Of a stretch of 56,081 bases of DNA, positions 1 through 8,450 are shown in pieces; position 1 is the stretch's first letter, and each line of letters starts with the position of its first letter. The stretch is from assembly GCA_016463775.1 (NCBI GenBank), contig JAEMQQ010000003.1, positions 10,657 through 66,737 on the forward strand. The letters are read 5' to 3'. The DNA comes from Ilumatobacteraceae bacterium. Its GTDB lineage: Bacteria > Actinomycetota > Acidimicrobiia > Acidimicrobiales > Ilumatobacteraceae. The notes under the pieces are model-generated. The model had not been told where the DNA came from and did no database searches. It saw nothing but the letters and a program-made list of their open reading frames with translations. The position numbers were made by a program, and so were the translations under genes.

Positions 1-1349
1 CCACCGGCGGAACAATCTCATCATCACCAGGCACACCGACCCGCAGCGGCTACACATTCAACGGCTGGTTCACCGCATCCACCGGCGGCAGCGCACTGTC
101 ATTCCCCTACGCCCACAACCAAACTGCCAACTTCACCCTCTACGCCCAATGGACCGCTGCCGGACCAACGTGTGCAGCCGGTGGAGCCTGTGCGGTGGGT
201 GACACCGGGCCGGGTGGGGGAGTCGTATTTTATGTTGCGGGCGCGAACTTCACGTCGACTGGCTCCGATTGTGCAACCGCATGTCGATATCTCGAGGCCG
301 CGCCAACGGATCAATCCACTGGGGTTGCGTGGGCAACTAGCGCCGCAGCTTGCTACGCAGATGGGTCTGATTCAGGGACGAATGATTGCGAAAACTACAG
401 TATTTATTCGAACACGTCCGGTCAAGCCGCTTCACGAACCGCAGGGGAAGGAATCGGAATGGGAATGGCAAACACAAATCAGATCTATGATCGGCTCACC
501 TTTGCAGGCTCAGCTTTGACGAGTGCGTATGCTGCTGGAATTGCGTGGGCCTACACCAACAACGGCAAGAGCGATTGGCATCTGCCCAGCAGGAACGAGT
601 TGAACGAGTTAAGACAACAGGCGGAAAGCGTTGGTGGTTTTGTTGCGACCGAATACTGGAGTTCTTCGGAGTACTACGGCCGATACTACGCTTCAGCCCA
701 GACCTTCCTCGGCCAGGCTCAGTTCTTTCAAGTCAAGGGAGTCACATTCAGGGTTCGCCCTGTGCGGGCTTTCGGACCAAGTTGTGCAGCCGGTGGAGCC
801 TGTGTAGTTGGAGACACGGGCCCTGGCGGCGGCATCGTATTTTACGTACATGACGACGCCGACGACCTTTTCACGTCGACGGGCTCGGATTGTGGTACCA
901 GCTGCAAGTACATGGAGGCTGCACCAACAGATCACTCAACGAGGCTTGCGTGGTGCGATAATCAAACTACGAACTTGGGGGTAGCTGCCCAGGGAATTGG
1001 TTCGGGCATGTCCAACACCACCACCGCAGACGGCACCTGCACTTCGGGTGCCATTCAAACTGCGGCCGATTACAGCAACAACGGCAAGACCGACTGGCAC
1101 CTGCCATCAAAGAACGAGTTGAACGAGTTGTGCAAGTACGCAAGAACTCAAGCCTTCGGAGCGAACTGCACCAATGAGATTGCAGGAAGTCATCGAGCTG
1201 GATTCTCGTTTGATGACTTCTACTGGAGCTCGTCCGATAACCCCGAACGGGGCGACGATGCGTACGCCCAGTACTTCATCAACGGAGGCTGGAACACCGC
1301 ATCAAGATGGGACCTGTACTACGTGCGTCTAATTCGGGCTTTCGGCTGA
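1..1349 (+). CDS. Secreted repeat protein with two DUF1566 domains (5' partial)
   Basis: The reading frame is open from the left edge (first full codon at base 3), so the gene starts upstream and the GTG at 195 is internal. The visible 448 residues begin with the end of an InlB B-repeat/Flg_new-like unit (GYTFNGWFT...FTLYAQWTA, residues about 16-53). Two tandem DUF1566-like units follow (about 65-258 and 271-448). Each opens with VGDTGPGGG(V/I)VFYV, has HLPS(R/K)NELNEL in the middle, then YWSSS, and ends R(P/L)(V/I)RAFG. Both units are cysteine-rich. Short DNA repeats mark the duplication, for example tgtgcagccggtggagcctg near 175 and 783. Proteins of this build are usually large exported or surface proteins of unknown ligand; that role is inferred from domains only. 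No function is assigned. Confidence 0.85.
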   Translation, partial: TGGTISSSPGTPTRSGYTFNGWFTASTGGSALSFPYAHNQTANFTLYAQWTAAGPTCAAGGACAVGDTGPGGGVVFYVAGANFTSTGSDCATACRYLEAAPTDQSTGVAWATSAAACYADGSDSGTNDCENYSIYSNTSGQAASRTAGEGIGMGMANTNQIYDRLTFAGSALTSAYAAGIAWAYTNNGKSDWHLPSRNELNELRQQAESVGGFVATEYWSSSEYYGRYYASAQTFLGQAQFFQVKGVTFRVRPVRAFGPSCAAGGACVVGDTGPGGGIVFYVHDDADDLFTSTGSDCGTSCKYMEAAPTDHSTRLAWCDNQTTNLGVAAQGIGSGMSNTTTADGTCTSGAIQTAADYSNNGKTDWHLPSKNELNELCKYARTQAFGANCTNEIAGSHRAGFSFDDFYWSSSDNPERGDDAYAQYFINGGWNTASRWDLYYVRLIRAFG

Positions 1350-1395
1350 AGCAACCAAAATTATTCACATTGACTTAAGCACTAATCTCTCAACA

Positions 1396-1980
1396 ATGCC
1401 AAAAAAGAGAAAGCCTGGGCCTACACTCGGCACGACGTACGACGATGCAGACGCGATAAAGCTCTCCCTCATAAAAGCCACTATCAAGCTCTTGCGTAGT
1501 GGAACCTTGGTGGGTGACCTCACTTCAATCGCCATAACTGATTGCGCAAAAGTTGACAAAATGTATGTGAGGCGCTTTTTTGGTGATCGAGACCACCTGT
1601 TCCTTGCCTCAATTCTTCATCTTGTCGAAACCCAGTCGTCGCTCGTTGGTACTTCCTTATTCAGAGCCAACAACTCAACCAGAATCAACCCTGATGTTGT
1701 GCTGGCGTTTTCCCTCTTTACCTACCTGGCTAAAAAACCTGATCTGGAACCACAACTACGGGGGCTGACTGAAGCAGTTCTCAATGCGTACCGCCGACAA
1801 GTTGAAAACGAATTCGGATTATCTGGTGAACCAGCCACCCAACAAGCGGTACTCGCGCTAATGGCGATGGTTGGATTTCTTTCAACCGGACATCTACTTC
1901 CAGTCGAACTTCGTGACATTACAAAGTGGTTGGAGTCACGACGAGATGTGCTGAGAGCACTTGGGCGTCAGAACCGCTGA
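1396..1980 (+). CDS. TetR-family-like transcriptional regulator
   Basis: This 194-residue protein has the size and helical layout of TetR regulators. The N-terminal part (about 20-70) resembles the TetR DNA-binding domain: a helix IKLSLIKATIKLLRSG, a helix-turn-helix around TSIAITDCAKVDKMYVRRFFGDRDHLF, and the aromatic/RF-GDRDHL stretch that corresponds to the usual YYHFxSKExL motif. The rest is a helical ligand/dimer domain without recognisable specificity. A TAATCT box lies 7 nt before the ATG, suggesting leaderless transcription. The gene is AT-richer than the core genes in this window. No target operator can be named; the flanking genes give no clear partner. The family assignment is good, the function unknown. 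Confidence 0.7.
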   Translation: MPKKRKPGPTLGTTYDDADAIKLSLIKATIKLLRSGTLVGDLTSIAITDCAKVDKMYVRRFFGDRDHLFLASILHLVETQSSLVGTSLFRANNSTRINPDVVLAFSLFTYLAKKPDLEPQLRGLTEAVLNAYRRQVENEFGLSGEPATQQAVLALMAMVGFLSTGHLLPVELRDITKWLESRRDVLRALGRQNR

Positions 1981-2151
1981 CCGGGCCACCGGCTTTTATG
2001 GCAACTGGATTCCTGATAGCGCCTGAGATACCTGAATTTCGGGCGATTACTTCGAGAAATTCACCGACTTTTTCGGCGTAGCCGCACACACACTTCTGTA
2101 AATGTCAACACTTTGGTTGACTTGACAACTTTCGTAGGAGTGATACAACCA

Positions 2152-2442
2152 GTGACCATGACCGAGCCCACCACCACACCAAGCGGTTCTGAGTACCGCG
2201 TCGTCACCGTGGCTGACCTGCGCCACGAGCTGCAGCGTGAGCATCTGATTATCGATGCTCATCTTCAGACAATCTCCAATCAAGTTACCGCGCTTGATTT
2301 GCGATTCAGCGACTTCCGGGATGACACCGTGCGACGGTTTGACGAGTTAGACGAACGCCTACGATTCAACAAAACTCTGGTCGTTGCCTCTGTCTCAGCC
2401 GTAGCCAGCGCTGCATCAGTTGCTGTATCACTCCTGCGCTAA
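2152..2442 (+). CDS. Small coiled-coil protein with C-terminal membrane anchor
   Basis: I take the GTG at 2152, with GTAGGAG 11 nt upstream; ATG 2158 is the alternative. The 96-residue product has a charged helical stretch (DLRHELQREHLIIDAHLQ through VRRFDELDERLRF) that looks like a coiled coil. It ends in one hydrophobic segment (LVVASVSAVASAASVAVSLL), the layout of a tail-anchored protein. Similar small proteins occur as phage- or mobile-element-associated or hypothetical membrane proteins; I cannot assign one. Its stop codon lies in the loop of a strong hairpin shared with the convergent guaB. Confidence 0.6.
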   Translation: MTMTEPTTTPSGSEYRVVTVADLRHELQREHLIIDAHLQTISNQVTALDLRFSDFRDDTVRRFDELDERLRFNKTLVVASVSAVASAASVAVSLLR

Positions 2443-2457
2443 ATGCGCAGGAGTGAT
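2427..2457. terminator. 13-bp perfect inverted repeat between convergent genes
   Basis: The arms atcactcctgcgc (2427-2439) and gcgcaggagtgat (2445-2457) are perfectly complementary with a 5-nt loop (taaat) that holds the stop codon of the upstream + gene. The hairpin sits exactly between that gene and the 3' end of guaB on the other strand. A bidirectional terminator is the natural reading, although no clear T-run follows on either side. Confidence 0.6.
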
Positions 2458-2458
2458 G

Positions 2459-3946
2459 TTACGAACGGTGATAGTTCGGTGATTCGTGCGTGATTGTCAC
2501 GTCGTGAGGATGGCTCTCTTCACGCCCAGCGGTGGTCACGCGCATGAACTTGGCACGACGATACAAATCAAGCAGCGTCGCTGCGCCGACATATCCCATA
2601 CCCGAGCGCAAGCCACCAACCAGTTGATACACCACATCCGCCAGCGAACCGGCGTACGCCACGCGACCCTCGATGCCTTCGGGAACCAATTTGTTGCGAC
2701 CACCACTGCCCTGCGCCGAGCCATAGCGATCAGCACCCAACCCCGCCATCGCGCCAAGTGAACCCATACCGCGATAACTCTTGTAACGACGGCCCTCGAA
2801 CAACTCCACTTCGCCAGGCGCTTCGTCGGTACCGGCAAACAAACTGCCGAGCATCACCACATTGGCGCCAGCGGCCAATGCTTTGACCAAGTCACCCGAA
2901 TACGTAACGCCACCGTCGGCAATCGCGGCGACGCCGAGTTGTTGGGCTCGCTGCGAAGCAAACCAAATCGCCGACAACTGTGGCATGCCTGCACCCGCAA
3001 CAACCCGAGTCGTGCAAATTGAACCGGCACCGACCCCAATCTTCACGGCATCAACCCCGGCACCGTGCAATGTTTCGACACCACTTTCGTCGACCACATT
3101 GCCCGCCACCACCGCCAGATCAGGCCAACTGGCCTTCACGCGTTCGACTGCCTTCACCACCCCCATCGAATTACCGTGCGCGGTATCAATGACCACCGCA
3201 TCAACCTGCACCTGGGCGAGTGCCTCCACTCGCTGCTCGAGATCTTCACCCACCCCAACTGCCGCCGCCACACGCAAGCGACCCGCCGAGTCGCGCGTGG
3301 CGTTGGGAAACTCTTGGCCTTTCATGATGTCTTTCACCGTGATCAGCCCGCGCAGGCGACCATCAGCATCGACCAACGGCAATTTTTCGATCCGGTGGCG
3401 TTGCAACAGCAATTTGGCTTCGTCAAGCGTGGTGCCCTCGCGGGCAGTCACCAAACCTTCACTGGTCATAAATTCACTCACCGGTCGCTTGTAGTCGCTC
3501 GCTGAGCAAAAGCGCACATCGCGGTTGGTCAGAATGCCCACCAGCACACCGGCGGCATCAGTAATTGGCACTCCCGAAATTTTGTAGCGATTCATCAGGT
3601 GTTCGGCGTCGTCGAGTGTTGCTGTTGCTGGCAGCGTGACCGGGTCACTGATCATTCCAGATTGTGAACGTTTTACTTTTTGCACCTCGGCGGCTTGGTC
3701 TTGCACCGACAAATTGCGGTGCACGACCCCGATGCCACCGCAACGGGCCATGGCGATGGCCAACCTGGCCTCGGTTACACGATCCATCGCGGCCGACACA
3801 AGCGGAATATTCAGCACGATGTCTCGCGCAAAGGTGGTTGCAGTCTCGACTTGGTCGGGCAACACATCGCTGAAGCCCGGTACGAGCACGACATCATCAA
3901 AAGTAAGCCCTTCGAAGCGGTCAAAAACTTCGTGATTGTGGCTCAT
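2459..3946 (-). CDS. guaB: Inosine-5'-monophosphate dehydrogenase
   Basis: Oxidises IMP to XMP with NAD+, the committed step of GMP synthesis, in the cytoplasm. The 495-residue length is normal. The N-terminal catalytic part starts [23 protein letters not shown]. Two CBS motifs occupy about residues 97-215. The catalytic loop [11 protein letters not shown] places the thioimidate cysteine at C311, and [11 protein letters not shown] (phosphate/flap region) follows. A Shine-Dalgarno AAGGAG sits 9 nt before the ATG and directly follows the stop codon of the purN remnant, so guaB was probably translationally coupled to it. guaA is in the same window at 27894-29435 but is not linked. Confidence 0.97.
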   Translation of the reverse strand: MSHNHEVFDRFEGLTFDDVVLVPGFSDVLPDQVETATTFARDIVLNIPLVSAAMDRVTEARLAIAMARCGGIGVVHRNLSVQDQAAEVQKVKRSQSGMISDPVTLPATATLDDAEHLMNRYKISGVPITDAAGVLVGILTNRDVRFCSASDYKRPVSEFMTSEGLVTAREGTTLDEAKLLLQRHRIEKLPLVDADGRLRGLITVKDIMKGQEFPNATRDSAGRLRVAAAVGVGEDLEQRVEALAQVQVDAVVIDTAHGNSMGVVKAVERVKASWPDLAVVAGNVVDESGVETLHGAGVDAVKIGVGAGSICTTRVVAGAGMPQLSAIWFASQRAQQLGVAAIADGGVTYSGDLVKALAAGANVVMLGSLFAGTDEAPGEVELFEGRRYKSYRGMGSLGAMAGLGADRYGSAQGSGGRNKLVPEGIEGRVAYAGSLADVVYQLVGGLRSGMGYVGAATLLDLYRRAKFMRVTTAGREESHPHDVTITHESPNYHRS

Positions 3947-3957
3947 GCTGGGGCTCC

Positions 3958-4120
3958 TTAGGCAAAGCGTAGAGGCTGATGGGTTTTCTCAACGAGTGGC
4001 CGATCGAGGAATTCAACGAGGGCGCGCACCAGCAGGTGATGCTCGGCTTCATGCATACGGGCGGCAAAGTCGGCGAGGCTCTCACCCCTCGGCATGGCAA
4101 CCTGCACCGCGGCCAGTGAG
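3958..4120 (-). pseudogene. purN: purN 3'-end remnant (phosphoribosylglycinamide formyltransferase)
   Basis: Reading this strand in the frame that ends at TAA 3958-3960 gives [18 protein letters not shown] followed by HEAEHHLLVRALVEFL and a short tail. This matches the expected PurN C-terminal pattern (V.V..GE.L..R...AEH.L...AL). No PurN N-terminal half, formyl-folate or catalytic Asn-His-Asp region precedes it. The upstream sequence is the start of purH in a different frame. The remnant stop codon abuts the guaB ribosome binding site, so purN-guaB was probably an operon before the deletion. Confidence 0.6.
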
Positions 4121-4126
4121 GATCGC

Positions 4127-4291
4127 CGGGTACCCGGTTACTTCGGCAATGTCGACGACGGGTAGTGAAGCATCACGCAACACTTGCGCCGTGCCGCCAC
4201 TGGCGAGCAGATCCCAGCCGAGTTCGCACAACGAACGTGCGAAGTCGACCACGCCGGTCTTGTCATAAACACTGAGCAACGCTCTCGGCAC
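4127..4291 (-). pseudogene. purH: purH 5'-end remnant (AICAR transformylase/IMP cyclohydrolase)
   Basis: From the GTG at 4291 the translation is typical of the PurH N-terminal MGS-like IMP cyclohydrolase domain: [15 protein letters not shown], then [11 protein letters not shown] and EVTGYP. After VTGYP the expected DGRVKTLHPK core is missing. The frame runs into unrelated codons and stops at 4082, giving a 69-codon truncated ORF where full PurH is about 500 residues. The junction with the purN remnant lies near 4120-4130. A TAGTCT box 6 nt before the GTG is intact, so the remnant may still be transcribed and lead into guaB. Confidence 0.7.
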
Positions 4292-4297
4292 GCGCCC

Positions 4298-4307
4298 AGA
4301 CTAGGTT
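4298..4307. promoter_or_regulatory. Overlapping divergent leaderless -10 boxes
   Basis: On the minus strand TAGTCT (4298-4303) ends 6 nt before the GTG of the purH remnant. On the plus strand TAGGTT (4302-4307) ends 6 nt before the ATG of the oxidoreductase gene. The two boxes share two base pairs and the whole divergent intergenic region is only 22 bp, so no room exists for a leader with a ribosome binding site in either direction. Confidence 0.5.
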
Positions 4308-4313
4308 CAGGGC

Positions 4314-5066
4314 ATGAAAATTGGTGTACAAATCTGGCCGCAGGCCACCACGGTCAAAGCAATGCGCAACGTCTGGCGGGCAGCCGATGATATTGGCGTC
4401 GACAGTTTGTGGACTTGGGACCACTTTTATCCGCTCTCTGGCGACCCCGAGGCAGAACACTTCGAGTGCTACACACTGCTCGCCGCCATGGCGGCCGACA
4501 CCAAACACGCCACCATTGGCGCACTCGTCACTTGCTACAGCTATCGCAATGCGCAACTGCTCGCCGACATGGCCCGCACCATCGACCACATCAGTGAGGG
4601 GCGATTTATTTTGGGCATCGGCTCGGGTTGGTTCGAGCGCGACTACAAGGAATATGGCTACGAGTTCGGCACCGGCCCCGGGCGACTCAAATTGCTCGAA
4701 GCTGGCCTGCCTGTCATCAAAGAACGGATGAGCAAACTCAACCCCGGCCCGGTCAACGGCAAGATTCCGTTGATGATTGGTGGCAGCGGCGAGCGCGTCA
4801 CTTTGCGACTCGTGGCGCAATATGCCGATCAACTCAACACGTTCGGGCCACCAGAAAACTTCAAACGAAAAAACGACATTCTCAACGAATGGTGCACCAA
4901 GGTCGGCCGTAACCCCAAAGACATCGAACGAACCGTCGCCGTCAAGCCAGAAGAGCTGGAAAAGGTCAGCGAGTATGCAGCCGCCGGTGCCGACCACATG
5001 ATCGTGATGCTTGGTCAGCCATTTGATCTTTCGGCAGTGGAGAAGTACCTAGCCTCAACACGGTGA
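4314..5066 (+). CDS. LLM-class (F420-dependent-type) oxidoreductase
   Basis: A 250-residue luciferase-like TIM-barrel protein. MKIGVQIWPQ at the N-terminus, DSLWTWDHF, the LAAMAADT.ATIGALVTCYSYRN stretch, and ISEGRFILGIGSGWFERDY are typical of actinobacterial F420-dependent LLM oxidoreductases; PLMIGGSGERVTLRL is the usual cofactor phosphate loop. The family transfers hydride with F420 or FMN; the substrate cannot be told. It is slightly shorter than many relatives (about 280-330). The last four bases (GTGA) overlap the start of the MFS gene, so both probably form one operon, transcribed leaderless from TAGGTT. Confidence 0.85.
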   Translation: MKIGVQIWPQATTVKAMRNVWRAADDIGVDSLWTWDHFYPLSGDPEAEHFECYTLLAAMAADTKHATIGALVTCYSYRNAQLLADMARTIDHISEGRFILGIGSGWFERDYKEYGYEFGTGPGRLKLLEAGLPVIKERMSKLNPGPVNGKIPLMIGGSGERVTLRLVAQYADQLNTFGPPENFKRKNDILNEWCTKVGRNPKDIERTVAVKPEELEKVSEYAAAGADHMIVMLGQPFDLSAVEKYLASTR

Positions 5067-6265
5067 GCCAAGTACTACAACGGTCGGCGTTCGTCCGACT
5101 GCAGGTTGCCAACCTCTCGTCGGGTGTGGCCAACGGCGTGGTGATGATTACCGTGCCGTGGCTCGTGCTCGAGCGCACCGGTTCGCCCGCCCAAGCCGGG
5201 CTCCTCGCTGCCTTGGTGAGCCTCCCCGGCATTTTTGTCTCACCAATAATCGGTGGCCTGATTGATCGCGTCGGTCGTCGTGCAGTCTCGGCGTTGTCCG
5301 ACGTTTTTTCGTGCGTATCAGTTCTGCTTTTTGTCGTTGGCGAACTCACCACTGAGTTGAGTTACGTCTTTATCGCCAGTTTTGCAGTGCTGGGTGCAGT
5401 TTTTGACCCCGCTGGTTACACCGCGCGCAAAGCACTCATCCCGAACGCCGCCGAGTCATCAGGCATGGCAGTGGACAAAGCCAACGGTCGGCACGAAGGC
5501 TTCTTTGCCATCGGCTGGATGCTTGGCCCCGCACTCGGCGCATGGTGCATCAGCGTCGGCGGGCCAACACTGGCTTTCGCTGGCACCAGTGCACTGTTTC
5601 TTGTGGCGGCATTTGCGGTGCGGTCGATGCGCATCCGCGAACATCACGAACCGCATTCTGAATCGCGCGAGGGCTTCACCCAGTCGCTGCGCGGCGGGTG
5701 GACACTGCTGCGGTCAGATCGCGCTCTTCTCACTTTTACCATTGGTCTCACCGTCATGGGCGGGCTGTACATGCCGATCGACACCGTCATCTGGCCAACA
5801 CACTTTCAATCACTTGACAATGCCGTCGGTCTGGGCATCGTGATGTCGTCGGTTGCACTCGGCGTCGTTGTCGGCGCATTCGGTTATGGCAAGCTCGCCG
5901 AGCGCATCAGCACCACCAAGTTGCTGCGCATGATCATCCTGATTTCCACTGCGGCGCTATTGCCGATGGGCTTTTTGCCCGGCACTGCGGTGTTTGCCCT
6001 ACTGGCATTCGTCACCGGTTTGGGATGGGGCCCGTTCAACCCACTCTGGAATACGGTGGTGCAACGCCGAGTCGAGCCGGCATCGCAGGGGCGAATTTAC
6101 GGTCTGCAGATGTCACTGGTGTACGCAGCCCCACCACTCGGGCAGTTGCTCGTTGGCTGGGGCATCGAGAACTTCGGCTTACGCGCCACTTTCAGCATCG
6201 TGCTGGCACTGTTTGCCCTCACGTCAGTGACCATCGCGTCACTGCGCTCGCTCAACGACCTGTAG
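5063..6265 (+). CDS. MFS transporter
   Basis: A 400-residue integral membrane protein with about 12 hydrophobic segments in two halves. The cytoplasmic loop motif GGLIDRVGRRAVSAL after the second helix is the major facilitator signature, and the second half repeats it weakly (GYGKLAERISTTKLL). It resembles drug/proton antiporter-type or MFS_3-type exporters; the substrate is unknown. The GTG start overlaps the stop of the oxidoreductase by 4 nt. Its 3' end overlaps the convergent carotenoid oxygenase by 14 nt. Confidence 0.85.
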   Translation: MSQVLQRSAFVRLQVANLSSGVANGVVMITVPWLVLERTGSPAQAGLLAALVSLPGIFVSPIIGGLIDRVGRRAVSALSDVFSCVSVLLFVVGELTTELSYVFIASFAVLGAVFDPAGYTARKALIPNAAESSGMAVDKANGRHEGFFAIGWMLGPALGAWCISVGGPTLAFAGTSALFLVAAFAVRSMRIREHHEPHSESREGFTQSLRGGWTLLRSDRALLTFTIGLTVMGGLYMPIDTVIWPTHFQSLDNAVGLGIVMSSVALGVVVGAFGYGKLAERISTTKLLRMIILISTAALLPMGFLPGTAVFALLAFVTGLGWGPFNPLWNTVVQRRVEPASQGRIYGLQMSLVYAAPPLGQLLVGWGIENFGLRATFSIVLALFALTSVTIASLRSLNDL

Positions 6266-7706
6266 CCGCCCAGCACGCATGCGTACCGCTGGAAATTCGC
6301 TCGGGCAACCGCACTCGCGCCACTGGCCCCTCACCCATCGCCACTGCGTCAAAGATGACACAATGCGACTCGTCGCGGTCAACGTCTGAGGTAAACGTGA
6401 TGAGCCACGCATCATCTTCGTTGACTGCACCAGATTTAGGGGCCACCACAGTTTCACTGCCGATCACCCCGTCACCAAAAAGCACTACTTCTTCATGGCC
6501 TGTCTGCACATCGTGTTTGATCAACCCATCAAAGGTGAACATGCCCTTCGTGGGCACCACCGAATACACGTACCGATAGGCAAGACCGGCATATGCCTGG
6601 TTGATCATTCCGAATTCGGTGATGGTGTCGCTCAGATATCCCTCACGCACCGCGCCAGTGCGCATGTTGAAGCGCCAGCGGTACGGTCGCGACTTCATCG
6701 AATGCAAGTCCAAAAAGCGGAACATCCGTGCCTCGATGGTGGAATCAGTCGCAACACGCGGTGACGGGTCATCTTCAAAATAGCCATCCACCACGACTTC
6801 GTCACCCTCTTCCCAGGCGTTGATCCAGTGCAAAACGAAGGTTGGCTGACAGTCGAACCATTTCACCTCGTGCGACGCACCATAACGCGGAATGATGCCG
6901 ATACGCATCGGCATGTCGCGGTGATACCGAGTTGCGTAAATACCGCGGGTCATGAGTTCTGCGTCCCAAAACAACGGGCAGTCATTGAGAATCGAATAGT
7001 TCGGCGTAAACGCCATGTCGTGTGGCAACCGTGCACCCGGCAGCTCGATTGGCACGTAGTGCACCAGTTGGCGCTGTGGCGACACTACGCCGTAATGCAT
7101 GAATGGCGCAGTGGTCTGGTAGTTGAAAAATAGCAACTCGCCCGTGCGTTCATCCACTTTGGTGTGTGCCGAGACACCAGCCGACGGAAACGCACCACCC
7201 CACGATTCTTTGCCGAGGTCGTCAAGTGTGTGCGGGTCGAGCCGGTACAAGTCGCCGCACTGATAAAAACTCGATATGGCGACCCCGGCATGCACCACGA
7301 TGTCGGTGCTTGATGCATCCTTCATTTGGCTGCGTGCACATTTGCCATCTCGCAACGAGCGACTCGGTGGTTCGGCCAGCCCGGCCCACAATGCCTGGTT
7401 GGCGTCGATCTCGGCGCGAAGGCCGTCGGTCTGCACGAATCGATTGCGGTATTCGACTTCACCATCGCAAAACGACATCATGTGGATCATCCCATCGCCA
7501 TCAAACGGGTGATACCGACCGATTGATTCGAACAGCGGGTTCTCGGTGTTGCGCAGGTACACACCGTTCAACTCGCGCGGAATCGCACCTTCGACAGACA
7601 GATCGCGCACCGTATGTTCGACGGTTTGTGGCTGCCACGCCCCACTGCGATACGGGTGTGTGTCACCAACCGGCAGATTCGAGGCGTACGTGTGGTGTGT
7701 TGTCAC
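6252..7706 (-). CDS. Carotenoid oxygenase (RPE65/CCD family)
   Basis: A 484-residue seven-bladed propeller oxygenase of the carotenoid/stilbene cleavage family, which use Fe(II) held by four histidines. Candidate ligand motifs appear in the expected order: SAHTKVD, LPHDMAFT, FVLHWINAWEE and the C-terminal SSGTHACWA. The N-terminal LNGVYLRNTENPLF and YHPFDGDGMIH are classic for the family. The substrate may be a carotenoid, apocarotenoid or lignostilbene; sequence alone does not decide. It is translationally coupled (ATGA overlap) to the upstream SDR gene, which suggests the SDR acts on the aldehyde or alcohol made from the cleavage product. Confidence 0.9.
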   Translation of the reverse strand: MTTHHTYASNLPVGDTHPYRSGAWQPQTVEHTVRDLSVEGAIPRELNGVYLRNTENPLFESIGRYHPFDGDGMIHMMSFCDGEVEYRNRFVQTDGLRAEIDANQALWAGLAEPPSRSLRDGKCARSQMKDASSTDIVVHAGVAISSFYQCGDLYRLDPHTLDDLGKESWGGAFPSAGVSAHTKVDERTGELLFFNYQTTAPFMHYGVVSPQRQLVHYVPIELPGARLPHDMAFTPNYSILNDCPLFWDAELMTRGIYATRYHRDMPMRIGIIPRYGASHEVKWFDCQPTFVLHWINAWEEGDEVVVDGYFEDDPSPRVATDSTIEARMFRFLDLHSMKSRPYRWRFNMRTGAVREGYLSDTITEFGMINQAYAGLAYRYVYSVVPTKGMFTFDGLIKHDVQTGHEEVVLFGDGVIGSETVVAPKSGAVNEDDAWLITFTSDVDRDESHCVIFDAVAMGEGPVARVRLPERISSGTHACWAATGR

Positions 7707-8440
7707 GACACGAGCGTAAACCCGCCATCGATCACGATGACCTGGCCGGTCATGTGTCGGTTGCGCACGATACCCAGCACGGCCTCGGAGCAGTCACTCG
7801 CATATGCCGAGCGCTTCAACGGTGAAACCTTTGCGACGAAGTCGTGCATCACGCCCCAATCTTGCGTCCAGGGTGTTTGCACCAAGCCAGGCGCCACCGC
7901 ATTGAAGCGAATCGGGCCGTGCGACTTGGCCAGCAACAACGTCATGTGATTGAGGGCTGCTTTGGTCATGGCATACGCCATTGAGCTACCGAGTGGTCGC
8001 ACACCAGCAATCGATGTGATGTTCACCACGTTGCCGTCATCGCTCTTGTGCAGGTGCGGAATGGCGGCCTTGGTGAGCCACCACGTGCCGTACACGTTGA
8101 CCTTGAAGGTCTTGTCAAAAATTTCGTCGGTCAAGCCGTCAAGATCGGCATGCGGAACCAGCGTGGTCCATCCTGCATTGTTCACGAGGATGTCAAGACG
8201 ACCAAATTTTTTGATGGTCTCGTCGATCAAACGTTGACCCTGTGCCTTGTCGCTGATGTCGGCCTGCACATACGCACCCGTCGTAGCGAGTGCTGCTGCA
8301 ACTTTTTGCCCTGCCTCAACCGACGATGCCGAGTTCACCACCACATGGGCACCAAGTTCGGCCAGGCGTATCGCGGTCGATTCCCCGATACCGCTCGACG
8401 AACCCGTCACAAGGGCTACCTTGCCACTCAGTTCTCCCAT
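7703..8440 (-). CDS. SDR-family oxidoreductase
   Basis: A 245-residue classical short-chain dehydrogenase. It has the Rossmann TGSSSGIG motif near residue 13, LVNNAG, the catalytic Ser in NITSIAG, and YAMTK with the Tyr-x-x-x-Lys pair. It uses NAD(P)H; the C-terminal GQVIVIDGGFT is standard. The first gene of a two-gene operon with the carotenoid oxygenase. A TAGTCT box lies 7 nt before the ATG, so transcription is probably leaderless. A role in oxidising or reducing a carotenoid-derived aldehyde is inferred from context only. Confidence 0.88.
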   Translation of the reverse strand: MGELSGKVALVTGSSSGIGESTAIRLAELGAHVVVNSASSVEAGQKVAAALATTGAYVQADISDKAQGQRLIDETIKKFGRLDILVNNAGWTTLVPHADLDGLTDEIFDKTFKVNVYGTWWLTKAAIPHLHKSDDGNVVNITSIAGVRPLGSSMAYAMTKAALNHMTLLLAKSHGPIRFNAVAPGLVQTPWTQDWGVMHDFVAKVSPLKRSAYASDCSEAVLGIVRNRHMTGQVIVIDGGFTLVS

Positions 8441-8450
8441 TTGTCCGAGA

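Noticed and set aside
3958-4291. Programmed frameshift joining purH and purN fragments into one product
   Set aside because: The expected middle of both proteins is missing and no slippery site is visible; a deletion or assembly join explains it better.
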